From Achromobacter xylosoxidans (lineage in GTDB: Bacteria > Pseudomonadota > Gammaproteobacteria > Burkholderiales > Burkholderiaceae_B): a stretch of DNA of 64,000 nt. The stretch is from assembly GCF_014490035.1 (NCBI RefSeq), contig NZ_CP061008.1, forward strand, positions 2,294,001-2,358,000, given 5' to 3'. The notes under the pieces are model-generated. The model was not told the DNA's origin. It saw only the letters and a list, made by a program, of their open reading frames with translations, and searched no databases. A program made the translations under genes and the position numbers. Shown here one piece after another: positions 55,412 through 63,759 of the stretch; position 1 is the first letter of the stretch, and the number at the start of each line of letters is the position of its first letter.

Positions 55412-56383
55412 ATGAAATATCGCACCACCGCCGCGGCCGTATTCGCCGTGGCCGCCCTGGGTTTCGGCGGCGTCGCCGCCGCGCAATGGCCCGAACGCCC
55501 GATCACGCTGATCGTCCCGTTCCCCGCCGGCGGCGGCACGGACACCTTTGCCCGTCCGCTGGCCCAGCAACTGACCACGCAGCTGGGCCAGCCCGTGGTC
55601 ATCGACAACAAGGGCGGGGCGGGCGGAACCGTGGGCGCGGGCGTCGCGGCCAAGGCCAGGCCCGACGGCTACACCTTCTTCATGGGCGGCGCGCACCATG
55701 CGCTGGCCCCTTCGCTGTACAAGAACCTGAATTACGACATCCAGAAGGACTTCGTGCCGGTCGCGCTGGTTGCGCAGCCGCCGCAGGTCATCGTCATCAA
55801 TCCGGCCAAGCTGCCGGTGAAGACGGTCCAGGAACTGATCGACTACGCCAAGAAGCGCCCGGGGGAAATCAACTTCGGCACCGCGGGCAAGGGCAGCACG
55901 CACCACCTGGCCGGCGAGCTGTTCGCCATGCAGACGGGCATCAAGCTGGTGGACGTGCCCTATCAGGGCGCGGGACCCATGCTGTCGGCCCTGATCGGCG
56001 GACAGGTGGACCTGGCGTTCGACGGCCTCGGTTCGTCCGCCGGCCATATCCGTTCCGGCACGATCAAGCCTTTGGCCGTGGCCGCCACCGAACGCTCGCA
56101 ATCGTTGCCCGACGTGCCCACCGCTGCCGAGGCTGGCGTGCCGAACTACGTGGTGTCGACCTGGTACGCGATCTGGGCGCCCGCGGGCACGCCCAAGGAA
56201 GCGGTGGACAAGATGAGCGCCGAGATCACCAAGGCCCTGAATGCGCCGAAGATCAAGGAAACCTGGGCGGGCAACGGTTCGGCGGTGCCTACGCTGACCG
56301 GGCCTGAGTTCGGCAAGTTCGTCGATAGCGAGGTCCAGCGCTGGGCCAAGGTGGTGAAGGACTCGGGGGTGAAGCTGGATTGA
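55412..56383 (+). CDS. Bug/TctC-type receptor beside malonate operon
   Basis: This 323-residue receptor has a signal peptide ending near GGVAAAQ, then WPERPITLIVPFPAGGGTDT, VVIDNKGGAGGTVGAGVA near residue 63 and DVPYQGAGPMLSALIGGQVD near 172. The typical Bug pocket loops are present. AGAGGAG provides a strong ribosome binding site. It lies 184 bp after matB beyond a weak terminator, so it may be transcribed both with the operon and separately. A role as malonate-binding receptor is inferred from position; there are no tctA/tctB genes next to it. Confidence 0.92.
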   Translation: MKYRTTAAAVFAVAALGFGGVAAAQWPERPITLIVPFPAGGGTDTFARPLAQQLTTQLGQPVVIDNKGGAGGTVGAGVAAKARPDGYTFFMGGAHHALAPSLYKNLNYDIQKDFVPVALVAQPPQVIVINPAKLPVKTVQELIDYAKKRPGEINFGTAGKGSTHHLAGELFAMQTGIKLVDVPYQGAGPMLSALIGGQVDLAFDGLGSSAGHIRSGTIKPLAVAATERSQSLPDVPTAAEAGVPNYVVSTWYAIWAPAGTPKEAVDKMSAEITKALNAPKIKETWAGNGSAVPTLTGPEFGKFVDSEVQRWAKVVKDSGVKLD

Positions 56384-56425
56384 TGGCCGCGAGTCAGGCG
56401 TGCGCCACGTGGCGCGCGCCTTCCC

Positions 56426-57382
56426 TCACCGCCATTCACTCGCCTGGCTCAGCTTGGCCAGCTGATCATGCGTCAGCGTCAGGCTGGCCGCCTTGACCAG
56501 TTCGTCCAGTTGTTCGAGCGAGGTCGCGCTGACGATGGGCGAGGTGATGCCGGGCTGCGCGATCTGCCAGGCCAGCGCGGCCTGGGCGGGCGTGCAGCCG
56601 GCGTCCTCGGACACTTCGTCCAGCGCTTTCAGGATGCGGTAGCCGCGGTCGTTGAGATAAGTGTCGACGATCTTGCGTCCGCGCGGGCTCTTGCCCGCGT
56701 CCGCGGGACTGCGGTACTTGCCGCTGAGGAATCCGCTGGCCAGGGCGTAATAGTTGATGGTGCCCATCTGCTGCGTCTTCACCAGGCTCTGCAGCCCGGA
56801 CTCGAAGGGTTCGCGGCGGTACAGGTTGTATTCCGGCTGGATGCTCTCGTAGCGCGGCAGGCTGTGCCGTTCGCTCGCGATCAGCGCTTCGGACAGCCGC
56901 ACCGCGGTGTAGTTGGAGGCGCCGATGGCGCGCACCTTGCCGGACTCGATGTGCTTCGCGTATTCGGCCAGGGTGTCGGTCAGCGGCGTGTCGGGATCGT
57001 CCTGGTGCGACTGGTAGAGGTCGATGTGGTCTGTCTGCAGCCGGGCCAGCGAGGCTTCCAGCGAGCGGCGGATGTAGGCCGGCGCCAGGCCCTTGGCGTC
57101 GGGCCCCATTTCCATGCCGACCTTGGTGGCGATCAGCACGCGGTCGCGCTTGCCCGAGCGCTTTAGCCATTTGCCGATCAGGGTCTCGGATTCGCCGCCC
57201 TGATTGCCCGGAACCCAGCGCGAATACACATCCGCCGTGTCGATGAAGTTCAGGCCGGCGTCCACCAGCGCGTCCAGCAGCGAGTACGTGCCGGCTTCGT
57301 CCACGGTCCAGCCGAAGACGTTGCCGCCGAAGGTGAGGGGAGGAATCTGCAGGCCGGAACGGCCCAATGCGCGTTTGATCAT
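56426..57382 (-). CDS. Aldo/keto reductase
   Basis: This 318-residue TIM-barrel oxidoreductase uses NADPH to reduce aldehydes or ketones. The family catalytic tetrad is recognisable: Asp in FIDTADVYSRW (with Tyr four residues on), Lys in LIATKVGMEMG and His in IDLYQSHQDD. The NADPH-binding C-terminal segment TSPIVSATSLEQLDELVKAA is also present. It resembles the YajO/PdxI-type subgroup. It is monocistronic, convergent with the Bug gene and divergent from the ABC receptor gene. The substrate is not evident. Confidence 0.9.
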   Translation of the reverse strand: MIKRALGRSGLQIPPLTFGGNVFGWTVDEAGTYSLLDALVDAGLNFIDTADVYSRWVPGNQGGESETLIGKWLKRSGKRDRVLIATKVGMEMGPDAKGLAPAYIRRSLEASLARLQTDHIDLYQSHQDDPDTPLTDTLAEYAKHIESGKVRAIGASNYTAVRLSEALIASERHSLPRYESIQPEYNLYRREPFESGLQSLVKTQQMGTINYYALASGFLSGKYRSPADAGKSPRGRKIVDTYLNDRGYRILKALDEVSEDAGCTPAQAALAWQIAQPGITSPIVSATSLEQLDELVKAASLTLTHDQLAKLSQASEWR

Positions 57383-57654
57383 GGTGAGGCCTCTGGATGC
57401 TGCGGTTGGCGGCGCGGAAGACGTCCGGTTTTTGCTGTTCCGGCCGATGCGATTCCGGGCTTTTCAGTATATTGACGCCGCTGCGCCCAGTTACGGGGCA
57501 TGCGATTGCGGCATGCACCATTTCAGGGATTCCCCCGAAACGCTTTGGGTGGGCGGCAAGTTAGACTATACGGCTTTATGGCTAGTCCGGCCGGCGGGGA
57601 GCCGCCAGCGGCGCCGTAATAATGAGCAAAAACAAGGGTTCAAGGAGCTTATCT

Positions 57655-58626
57655 ATGCTGATCGGAAAAAAACATTTTCTGACGGTTGGCGCCATGGCGC
57701 TGGCGATGGCTATCGCCGCGCCTGTGTCCGCGCAGCAGAAATCCGTGGCGGTCACCGCCATCGTCGAGCATCCGGCGCTGGACGCCGTGCGCGACGGGGT
57801 GCAGGACGCCCTCAAGCAAGCCGGCTATGAACCGGGCAAGAACCTGAAGTGGCAATACCAGAGCGCCCAGGGCAACAACGGCACCGCCGCCCAGATCGCG
57901 CGCAAGTTCGTCGGCGACAAGCCTGACGCCATCGTCGCGATCGCCACGCCGTCGGCCCAGGCCGTCGTCGCCGCCACCAAGGACGTACCGGTGGTGTATT
58001 CCGCCGTGACCGATCCCGTCGCCGCCCAGCTGGTCTCCAGCATGGACGCCTCGGGTACCAACGTGACCGGCGTGTCGGATCTGCTGGCCCTGGACAAGCA
58101 GGTCGAACTGATCAAGAAAATCGTCCCCAACGCCAAGCGCGTGGGCATCGTCTACAACCCGGGCGAGGCCAACTCGGTCGTGGTCGTGAAGAAGCTGCAG
58201 GAAATCCTGCCGAAGTCGGGCATGAGCCTGGTTGAAGCGGCCGCGCCGCGCTCGGTGGACGTGGCATCCGCGGCCCGCAGCCTGATCGGCAAGGTCGACG
58301 TCATCTACACCAACACCGACAACAACGTCGTGTCGGCCTACGAGTCGCTGGTCAAGGTCGGCAACGACGCCAAGATCCCGCTGATCGCGTCCGACACCGA
58401 CAGCGTCAAGCGCGGCGGCATCGCCGCCCTGGGCATCAACTACCGCGACCTGGGCGTGCAGACGGGCAAGGTGGTGGTGCGCATCCTGAAGGGCGAGAAG
58501 CCTGGCGCCATTCCCTCGGAAACCATCTCCAAGCTCGAGCTCTACGTGAACCCGGGCGCCGCCGCCAAGCAGGGCGTGACCCTGTCCGATGCGATCATCA
58601 AGTCGGCCGCGGTGGTCGTGAAGTAA
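57655..58626 (+). CDS. TrpX-like ABC transporter receptor
   Basis: This 323-residue receptor belongs to the ABC_sub_bind (TrpX-like) family of periplasmic binding proteins with a Rossmann-type fold. The signal peptide reads FLTVGAMALAMAIAAPVSAQ. The mature part has VAVTAIVEHPALDAVRDGVQ, PDAIVAIATPSAQAVVAATK, VYSAVTDPVAAQLV and RVGIVYNPGEANSV, all typical of the family. I chose the ATG at 57655, with AAGGAG seven bases upstream; an ATG at 57622 is in frame but lacks a site. Permease and ATPase genes follow after an unusually long 418-bp gap. Known relatives transport tryptophan or other small amines; the ligand here is unknown. Confidence 0.88.
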   Translation: MLIGKKHFLTVGAMALAMAIAAPVSAQQKSVAVTAIVEHPALDAVRDGVQDALKQAGYEPGKNLKWQYQSAQGNNGTAAQIARKFVGDKPDAIVAIATPSAQAVVAATKDVPVVYSAVTDPVAAQLVSSMDASGTNVTGVSDLLALDKQVELIKKIVPNAKRVGIVYNPGEANSVVVVKKLQEILPKSGMSLVEAAAPRSVDVASAARSLIGKVDVIYTNTDNNVVSAYESLVKVGNDAKIPLIASDTDSVKRGGIAALGINYRDLGVQTGKVVVRILKGEKPGAIPSETISKLELYVNPGAAAKQGVTLSDAIIKSAAVVVK

Positions 58627-58641
58627 TAGTCAGCCGTACCC

Positions 58642-58680
58642 GCCCCGCCATGCCTATCCGGCATGAGCGGGGCTTGTTTT
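58642..58680 (+). terminator. Terminator/attenuator after TrpX-like gene
   Basis: GCCCCGCCATGCC pairs with GGCATG-A-GCGGGGC (13 bp with one bulged A) around TATCC, followed by TTGTTTT. It probably ends most receptor transcripts, so the permease genes may depend on readthrough or on a separate promoter. Confidence 0.75.
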
Positions 58681-58974
58681 ATGTTCTGGTGTCTTGCCTT
58701 ACCCCATGGTCTTCAGGGCGGCAGCATTCACAAGATGCTCGCGGCCCGGCGCAATGTGCTGGTCTTGAATGGCCGGCGGCCCGCCTTACGGCGTTGTGCC
58801 CGCCCGGCGTTTTTGCTCCCTGAATGGTCCTGCAGACTCATGCTGGCGGCCCGGCCGTCCGGCACGGGAGGGCTTTGGCAGGAAACCGGAGAAAATCCCC
58901 TGCGGGGAAACGTTTCTTGCGAAAGCTGGGGTAAAACTGACCCCGAAACGCAAGATATCCGACGCGGCAACTCT

Positions 58975-59025
58975 TTAATATGCTCGTTTCTTGCCTTCGT
59001 GCAAGTTCTTAATATGCCCGCTTCT
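58975..59025. repeat. 17-bp direct repeat, 34-bp period, before permease gene
   Basis: TTAATATGCTCGTTTCT (58975-58991) and TTAATATGCCCGCTTCT (59009-59025) differ at two positions and are exactly 34 bp apart, about three helical turns. The hairpin CTTGC/GCAAG lies between them. The spacing suits binding of a protein on one face of the DNA. Confidence 0.6.
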
Positions 59026-59044
59026 CACTGATTGGATTTGACCC

Positions 59045-59935
59045 ATGTCATTGTTCTCGTTGTTAGGTGCGTTGGAGATCGGCCTGATCTTCAGCCTGGT
59101 GGCTCTGGGCGTGTATATCTCGTTCCGCCTGTTGCGCTTCCCGGACCTGACCGTTGACGGCAGCTTCCCGTTGGGCGGCGCGGTCTGTGCGACGCTGATC
59201 GCCTCGGGCACCGACCCGTTCCTGGCCACCGTCATCGCGACGATCGCTGGCGCCGCGGCCGGGCTGGTCACCGGCTGGCTCAACGTCAAGCTCAAGATCA
59301 TGGATCTGCTGGCCAGCATCCTGATGATGATCGCGCTGTACTCGGTCAACCTGCGCATCATGGGCAAGCCCAACGTTCCGCTGATCACCGAACCCACCGT
59401 CTTCACCATCCTGCAGCCTGAATGGCTGTCGGACTACGTCGCCCGTCCGTTGATCCTGATCGTCATCGTGATCCTGGCCAAGCTGGCGCTGGACTGGTTC
59501 TTCGCCACGCAGACCGGCCTGGCGGTGCGCGCCACCGGCTCCAACGGCCGCATGGCCCGCGCCCAGGGCGTCAACACCGGCCGCATGATCCTGGGCGGCA
59601 TGGCGCTGTCCAACGCGCTGGTCGCGCTGGCGGGCGCGCTGTTCGCCCAGACCCAGGGCGGTTCGGACATTTCGATGGGCATCGGCACCATCGTGATCGG
59701 CCTGGCCGCCGTAATCGTGGGCGAAAGCATCCTGCCGTCGCGCAAGCTGGTGCTGGCCACGCTGGCCGTCATCATCGGCGCCATCGTCTACCGCTTCTTC
59801 ATCGCGCTGGCGCTGAACAGCGATTTCATCGGCCTGAAGGCGCAAGACCTGAACCTCGTCACCGCGGTGCTGGTCACGTTCGCCCTGGTCATTCCCATGC
59901 TCAAGCGCCGCCTCCTCGGCAAGAAGGGGAGCTGA
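59045..59935 (+). CDS. TrpY-like ABC permease
   Basis: This 296-residue integral membrane protein has about eight to nine hydrophobic segments, starting LLGALEIGLIFSLVALGVYI and including the family motif RFPDLTVDGSFPLGGAVCAT near residue 33. The cytoplasmic contact loop QTGLAVRATGSNGRMARAQG lies near 160, before the helix GGMALSNALVALAGALFAQ. It belongs to the permease family found with TrpX-type receptors. The ribosome binding site is weak. The ATPase gene follows after two bases. Confidence 0.9.
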   Translation: MSLFSLLGALEIGLIFSLVALGVYISFRLLRFPDLTVDGSFPLGGAVCATLIASGTDPFLATVIATIAGAAAGLVTGWLNVKLKIMDLLASILMMIALYSVNLRIMGKPNVPLITEPTVFTILQPEWLSDYVARPLILIVIVILAKLALDWFFATQTGLAVRATGSNGRMARAQGVNTGRMILGGMALSNALVALAGALFAQTQGGSDISMGIGTIVIGLAAVIVGESILPSRKLVLATLAVIIGAIVYRFFIALALNSDFIGLKAQDLNLVTAVLVTFALVIPMLKRRLLGKKGS

Positions 59936-59937
59936 AT

Positions 59938-60732
59938 ATGTTGTCCGCAAAAGACCTCAAGATCACGTTCAACGCCGGCACGCCCATCGAGACGCGCGCC
60001 TTGCGCGGCCTGTCGCTGGAGATCCCGTCGGGCCAGTTCGTGACCGTCATCGGCTCCAACGGCGCCGGCAAGTCCACCTTTCTGAATGCAGTCTCGGGCG
60101 ACCTGCCGGTCGACTCCGGCCGCATCGACATCAACGGCGTCGACGTCACGCGCCAGCCTGTGTGGGCGCGCGCGGGCCGCGTGGCCCGCGTGTTCCAGGA
60201 CCCCATGGCCGGCACCTGCGAAGACCTGACCATCGAAGAGAACATGGCGCTGGCGCAGATGCGCGGCGCGCGCCGCGGCTACAGCCGTGCGGTCAAGGCC
60301 TCCATGAAGGAAGGCTTCCGCGAGCGCCTGGCCACGCTGGGCCTGGGGCTGGAAAACCGCCTGACCGACCGCATCGGCCTGCTGTCGGGCGGCCAGCGCC
60401 AGGCGGTCAGCCTGCTGATGGCGGCCTTGCAGCCTTCGCGCATCCTGCTGCTGGACGAGCACACCGCGGCGCTGGACCCGCGCACCGCGGACTTCGTGCT
60501 GCAGCTGACCGCCCGCATCGTCGCCGAAAGCCAGCTCACCACGATGATGGTGACCCACAGCATGCGCCAGGCGCTGGACGTGGGCGACCGCACCGTCATG
60601 CTGCATCAGGGGCAAGTGGTGCTGGACGTGTCGGGCGACGAGCGCCGCGGCATGGACGTGCCGGATCTGCTGGCCATGTTCGAGCGCGTGCGCGGAGAGA
60701 AGATCTCGGACGACGCCCTGTTGCTGGGATAA
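59938..60732 (+). CDS. TrpZ-like ABC transporter ATPase
   Basis: This 264-residue ATPase completes the importer. Walker A is GSNGAGKST near residue 37, the signature is LLSGGQRQAVSLLMA, Walker B is RILLLDEHTAALDP with His in place of the more usual Pro after the Glu (DEHT, typical of this subfamily), and the switch His is in MMVTHSMRQAL. I chose the ATG at 59938 (MLSAKDLKITF), which starts two bases after the permease stop with GGGGAGC as ribosome binding site. Confidence 0.92.
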   Translation: MLSAKDLKITFNAGTPIETRALRGLSLEIPSGQFVTVIGSNGAGKSTFLNAVSGDLPVDSGRIDINGVDVTRQPVWARAGRVARVFQDPMAGTCEDLTIEENMALAQMRGARRGYSRAVKASMKEGFRERLATLGLGLENRLTDRIGLLSGGQRQAVSLLMAALQPSRILLLDEHTAALDPRTADFVLQLTARIVAESQLTTMMVTHSMRQALDVGDRTVMLHQGQVVLDVSGDERRGMDVPDLLAMFERVRGEKISDDALLLG

Positions 60733-60780
60733 GCGCCAGGCGCCGGCCGCGTGAACCGCAGCCGGCGGCTTCCCGCCGTT

Positions 60781-62028
60781 CTAGATGAACCGGCCGGGCC
60801 GGAATGCCTCATGGCGCGAGACCGCGCCGTCGCCGCACATCAATTCGCCCAGTATCTTCGCCGTGCCGGGCGCGGTGCTGAAGCCGATGTGCTGGTGGCC
60901 CAGCGCCAACCACAGGCCGGGATGGCGCGGCGCTTCGCCTATCATCGGCCGGCTGTCGGGCAGCGTCGGGCGCCGCCCCAGCCACGCCTCGGCATCCAGC
61001 CGCCGGTCCAGCGGAAACGCCTCGCGGGCCCGCGCTTCCGCCAGGTCCAGCTGCAGCGGCCGGGCGGGTGCCTCGCAGGCGTCCAGTTCCACGCCCGTGG
61101 TCAGGCGCAGGCCGCGCGCCATGGGCGACAGCACGTAGCCCCCGCCGGTGTCGTAGACCGGGCGCGTCAGGCCGGCGCCTTCTGCGCCGCTGTAATGCAT
61201 GTGGTAGCCGCGCTCGAACGCCATGGGCAGATCTATGTCCGCCGTCTTCAAGAGTCCCTTCGACCAGGGACCCAGCGCGACCACCAATCGATCCGCCGCT
61301 ATCGATTCCGACCCCTGCGCGCCTTGCACGACCCAGCCCTGGCCTTCGCGGCGGATGGCGCTGGCGGCCAGGCGCTGGAACGCGCCGCCCGAGCGGCGGA
61401 ACAGGCCGGCATAGGCCGCGACCACTTCGTGCGGATCATTGACGGAATACGAGCCCTGGATCCACAGGGCGCGGCGGAAGATGGGCGCAAGCGCGGGTTC
61501 GATCTCCGCGAGTTCCGCGGGTTGCAGGACCTGGGTCGGCACCTGGTACTGGGCAAAGGTCTTACGCGACAGTTCACCGCTGTTCCAGCCCTGTTCCGAG
61601 CGGTACAGGAAAATCCAGCCGGTATCGCGCAGCCGGTGCGCCGCGCCCGACTCGTTCAGCAGCCGCAGATGCTCGGGCGCCGAAAGCCGGATCAGGCCGT
61701 CCAGCGCCTCCACGGTCTGCCTGAACACCGCCGGCCGGGCGTTGAGCAGGAAGCGGGCGGCCCAGCCCAGGTTCTGCGCCAGATAGCTCAGCTTGTAGCG
61801 GAACTGCACGGTGTCGTTTTTCAGTAGCCGCGGCAACTGCGCCCACAAGCCGGGGTGGTTGAATGGCATCAGCGAACTGCGCGCAATCACGCCGGCGTTG
61901 CCCAGCGAGGTTTCCAGGCCTGGCTCCTGCCGGTCCACCAGCGTGACGGACAGGCCGCGGCGCTGCAGTTCCAGGGCGCAGCAGACGCCCACGATACCCG
62001 CGCCTAGGACAACGACGTGTTTTCCCAT
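60781..62028 (-). CDS. DadA-like D-amino acid dehydrogenase
   Basis: The 415-residue FAD enzyme oxidatively deaminates D-amino acids or related amines and passes electrons to the respiratory chain. It has the dinucleotide-binding motif VVVLGAGIVGVCCALELQRR at the N-terminus, LVDRQEPGLETSLGNAGVIA near residue 31 and the C-terminal FAD segment WLALGHQHIGFSTAPGTAKI, all as in DadA-type dehydrogenases. No alanine racemase gene is adjacent, so the substrate is open. It lies 96 bp downstream of the amine-oxidase-like gene on the same strand and may be co-transcribed with it. Confidence 0.85.
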   Translation of the reverse strand: MGKHVVVLGAGIVGVCCALELQRRGLSVTLVDRQEPGLETSLGNAGVIARSSLMPFNHPGLWAQLPRLLKNDTVQFRYKLSYLAQNLGWAARFLLNARPAVFRQTVEALDGLIRLSAPEHLRLLNESGAAHRLRDTGWIFLYRSEQGWNSGELSRKTFAQYQVPTQVLQPAELAEIEPALAPIFRRALWIQGSYSVNDPHEVVAAYAGLFRRSGGAFQRLAASAIRREGQGWVVQGAQGSESIAADRLVVALGPWSKGLLKTADIDLPMAFERGYHMHYSGAEGAGLTRPVYDTGGGYVLSPMARGLRLTTGVELDACEAPARPLQLDLAEARAREAFPLDRRLDAEAWLGRRPTLPDSRPMIGEAPRHPGLWLALGHQHIGFSTAPGTAKILGELMCGDGAVSRHEAFRPGRFI

Positions 62029-62124
62029 GTCTTTTTATCTGAGTCCGGTCAGGAGGTGCCGTGATGCCCGGCAAGCTCGCGGAATTGTATTGCAGGCGGC
62101 CGGAGAAAACGCGGCGCGCGAACT

Positions 62125-63759
62125 TCAGGCCTGCGGCGGCTTTTGGCCCATGATGCGCCCCGCGGCGGCCACGCCCCACCACGAGGCTTCCTCGAACACG
62201 GAATAGCCCGATAGGTCCGAGTGCGCGAACAGTATCGGACCGTCCACGTCGCGCAGCGCGGCCAGTCCCGGATTGGACAGGTAGCCGCACAGCGGCGAGG
62301 CCATGGCATGGCCGCGCACCGTGATTTCCAGCTGGCGCGCATGGCGCCAGAATTCCTTGCCGTAGGCCGCGACCAGGTCGGATGCGGCCTCGGCCCGCAG
62401 CTCTTCCGGGGTGGCCCGGGTCAGCCATTCGCGCGCGGCCTGGGGCGTCTGTCCGCCGAGCGCGTGATACGCCGTGAAGACGCAGCGCGGCGTGCGGGCC
62501 ACGCGCAGCAACTGGTGCGTGGAGACGACGTAGCCCAGCGCCTTGCCTTGATAGACCACGTTGTCCCAGGACAGCGGTTCGCCCGGGGCTTCGGCCGGGT
62601 AGCCTTCCATGACGAAGTTCGACACCATCCAGGGCGCGTGCGGCGGCGCGTGCACCGCCGGATCGTAGCCATAGGCGCTGATGTCGGGCAGGATGCGCTG
62701 GGCCACGAACAACGGCATCGCGCACACGGCTCGGCGCGCCTGCACCGTGTAGGCGTCGGAGGACGAGGCCAGGCAGGTGACCAGCGCGCCGGCGGGCGTC
62801 TCCTGTACCCGGACCGCCGTGCCGGCGGCCAGCCAATCGGCATGGCCGAGCTTCTTGGTGATCGCGTCGCGCATGCGCTGCATCAGCGTCGACAGGCCGC
62901 CAGGCCAGGTCAGCACGGCGCCTTCGCCCGCATTTTCGGCATGGCCGTCGCGGCTGGCGAAGTAGTGCAGGCCGGCCCAGGCCGAGACCGCGTCGTATTG
63001 CGCGCCGTAGTCGTCGCGGCAGCAGTAGTTCAGGTACCAGTGCAGCGCGGGCGAGGTGTAGCCTTCGCGGTCCAGCCATTGCTTGAACGTGATCGCGTCC
63101 AGCGCGCGCCAGGCCGGATCCCGCGACGACAGCGTGAGCGGGATGCTGAAGACCTTGCGGCCGTCGCTGCCGGTCTGCGTGTGCAGGCGATTGATCAGCG
63201 CGAGGAATTTGCGGTGCTGCGCCAGGTCCGCTTCCGGCAGCCCGTTCATGGGCAGCAGGTTTTCTTCCCAATGGCCGCCGCGCAGCAGACGCTCCTGGGG
63301 CGAGTGCACCAGCGCGGTCTCGTCGTAGTAGGGACGGAGGGTACTTGCGCCGCGCTCGATGATGCCGAAGTCGGCCAGCATTTGGCGTATGTGCGTGGAG
63401 GCCATCGAGGGCAGGGGCAGGTAGTGCGCGCCCAAGGGGTAGTCCAGGCCCTCGCGCTGGCCGGCGGCTGCATTGCCGTCGAGTTCGGGACCCTGTAGCA
63501 CCAGGAAATCCGTGTGCCCTTCGCGCGCCAGCTTCCAGGCGCAGGACAGGCCCGCCACGCCCGAACCCAGTATCACGACGTCGCGCTTGTGGTTGGCCGA
63601 GGGCTGCGGCCAGGCCGCCCCGTCGCGCAAGGCGTGGCCAGCCTGCATGCCCGGGTAATGGATTTCCGGCGTGGTCTCGACGATGCGCGAACGGTAGTAC
63701 CCGGCGGTGCCGGCGACCGCGGCCGTGGCCGCGCCCAACAGGAAGCTGCGCCGCCGCAT
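62125..63759 (-). CDS. Tat-exported FAD amine-oxidase-like protein
   Basis: This 544-residue flavoprotein starts with a twin-arginine-type signal (RRRSFLLGAATAAVAGTAG), so it is probably exported folded with its cofactor. The FAD-binding motif is VVILGSGVAGLSCAWKLARE near residue 62. The C-terminal FAD segment near residues 500-530 includes LFAHSDLSGYSVFEEASWWG. The overall architecture matches NAD(P)/FAD-dependent amine oxidases. The upstream gene is a polyamine aminopropyltransferase whose stop overlaps this start (TGATG), so the oxidase may act on polyamines; this is inference. Confidence 0.82.
   Translation of the reverse strand: MRRRSFLLGAATAAVAGTAGYYRSRIVETTPEIHYPGMQAGHALRDGAAWPQPSANHKRDVVILGSGVAGLSCAWKLAREGHTDFLVLQGPELDGNAAAGQREGLDYPLGAHYLPLPSMASTHIRQMLADFGIIERGASTLRPYYDETALVHSPQERLLRGGHWEENLLPMNGLPEADLAQHRKFLALINRLHTQTGSDGRKVFSIPLTLSSRDPAWRALDAITFKQWLDREGYTSPALHWYLNYCCRDDYGAQYDAVSAWAGLHYFASRDGHAENAGEGAVLTWPGGLSTLMQRMRDAITKKLGHADWLAAGTAVRVQETPAGALVTCLASSSDAYTVQARRAVCAMPLFVAQRILPDISAYGYDPAVHAPPHAPWMVSNFVMEGYPAEAPGEPLSWDNVVYQGKALGYVVSTHQLLRVARTPRCVFTAYHALGGQTPQAAREWLTRATPEELRAEAASDLVAAYGKEFWRHARQLEITVRGHAMASPLCGYLSNPGLAALRDVDGPILFAHSDLSGYSVFEEASWWGVAAAGRIMGQKPPQA

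Larger units (their letters stand above)
58627..59044. other. Structured, repeat-rich gap inside the TrpXYZ-like cassette
   Basis: This 418-bp gap has no convincing gene. It starts with a terminator-like hairpin (58642-58680). Around 58896-58955 lie a small hairpin (TCCCC/GGGGA) and a nested structure in which TCTTGCG (58915-58921) pairs with CGCAAGA (58949-58955) outside an inner stem GGGGT/ACCCC. The 10-mer CGTTTCTTGC occurs at 58911 and again at 58985, and a 17-bp direct repeat lies at 58975 and 59009. TTTCTT-N17-TAATAT (58987-59015) is a possible promoter for the permease. An open frame at 58663-59031 looks non-coding. Confidence 0.5.

Noticed and set aside
56402..56415. GCGCCACGTGGCGC palindrome between Bug and aldo/keto reductase genes
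   Set aside because: A 14-bp GC palindrome between convergent genes without T-runs; could be a weak stem, but GC-rich palindromes of this size are not rare here.
58663..59031. 122-codon open frame in the ABC cassette gap
   Set aside because: No family resemblance, no ribosome binding site, overlaps a terminator hairpin and repeats, and has unusual composition; treated as non-coding leader.
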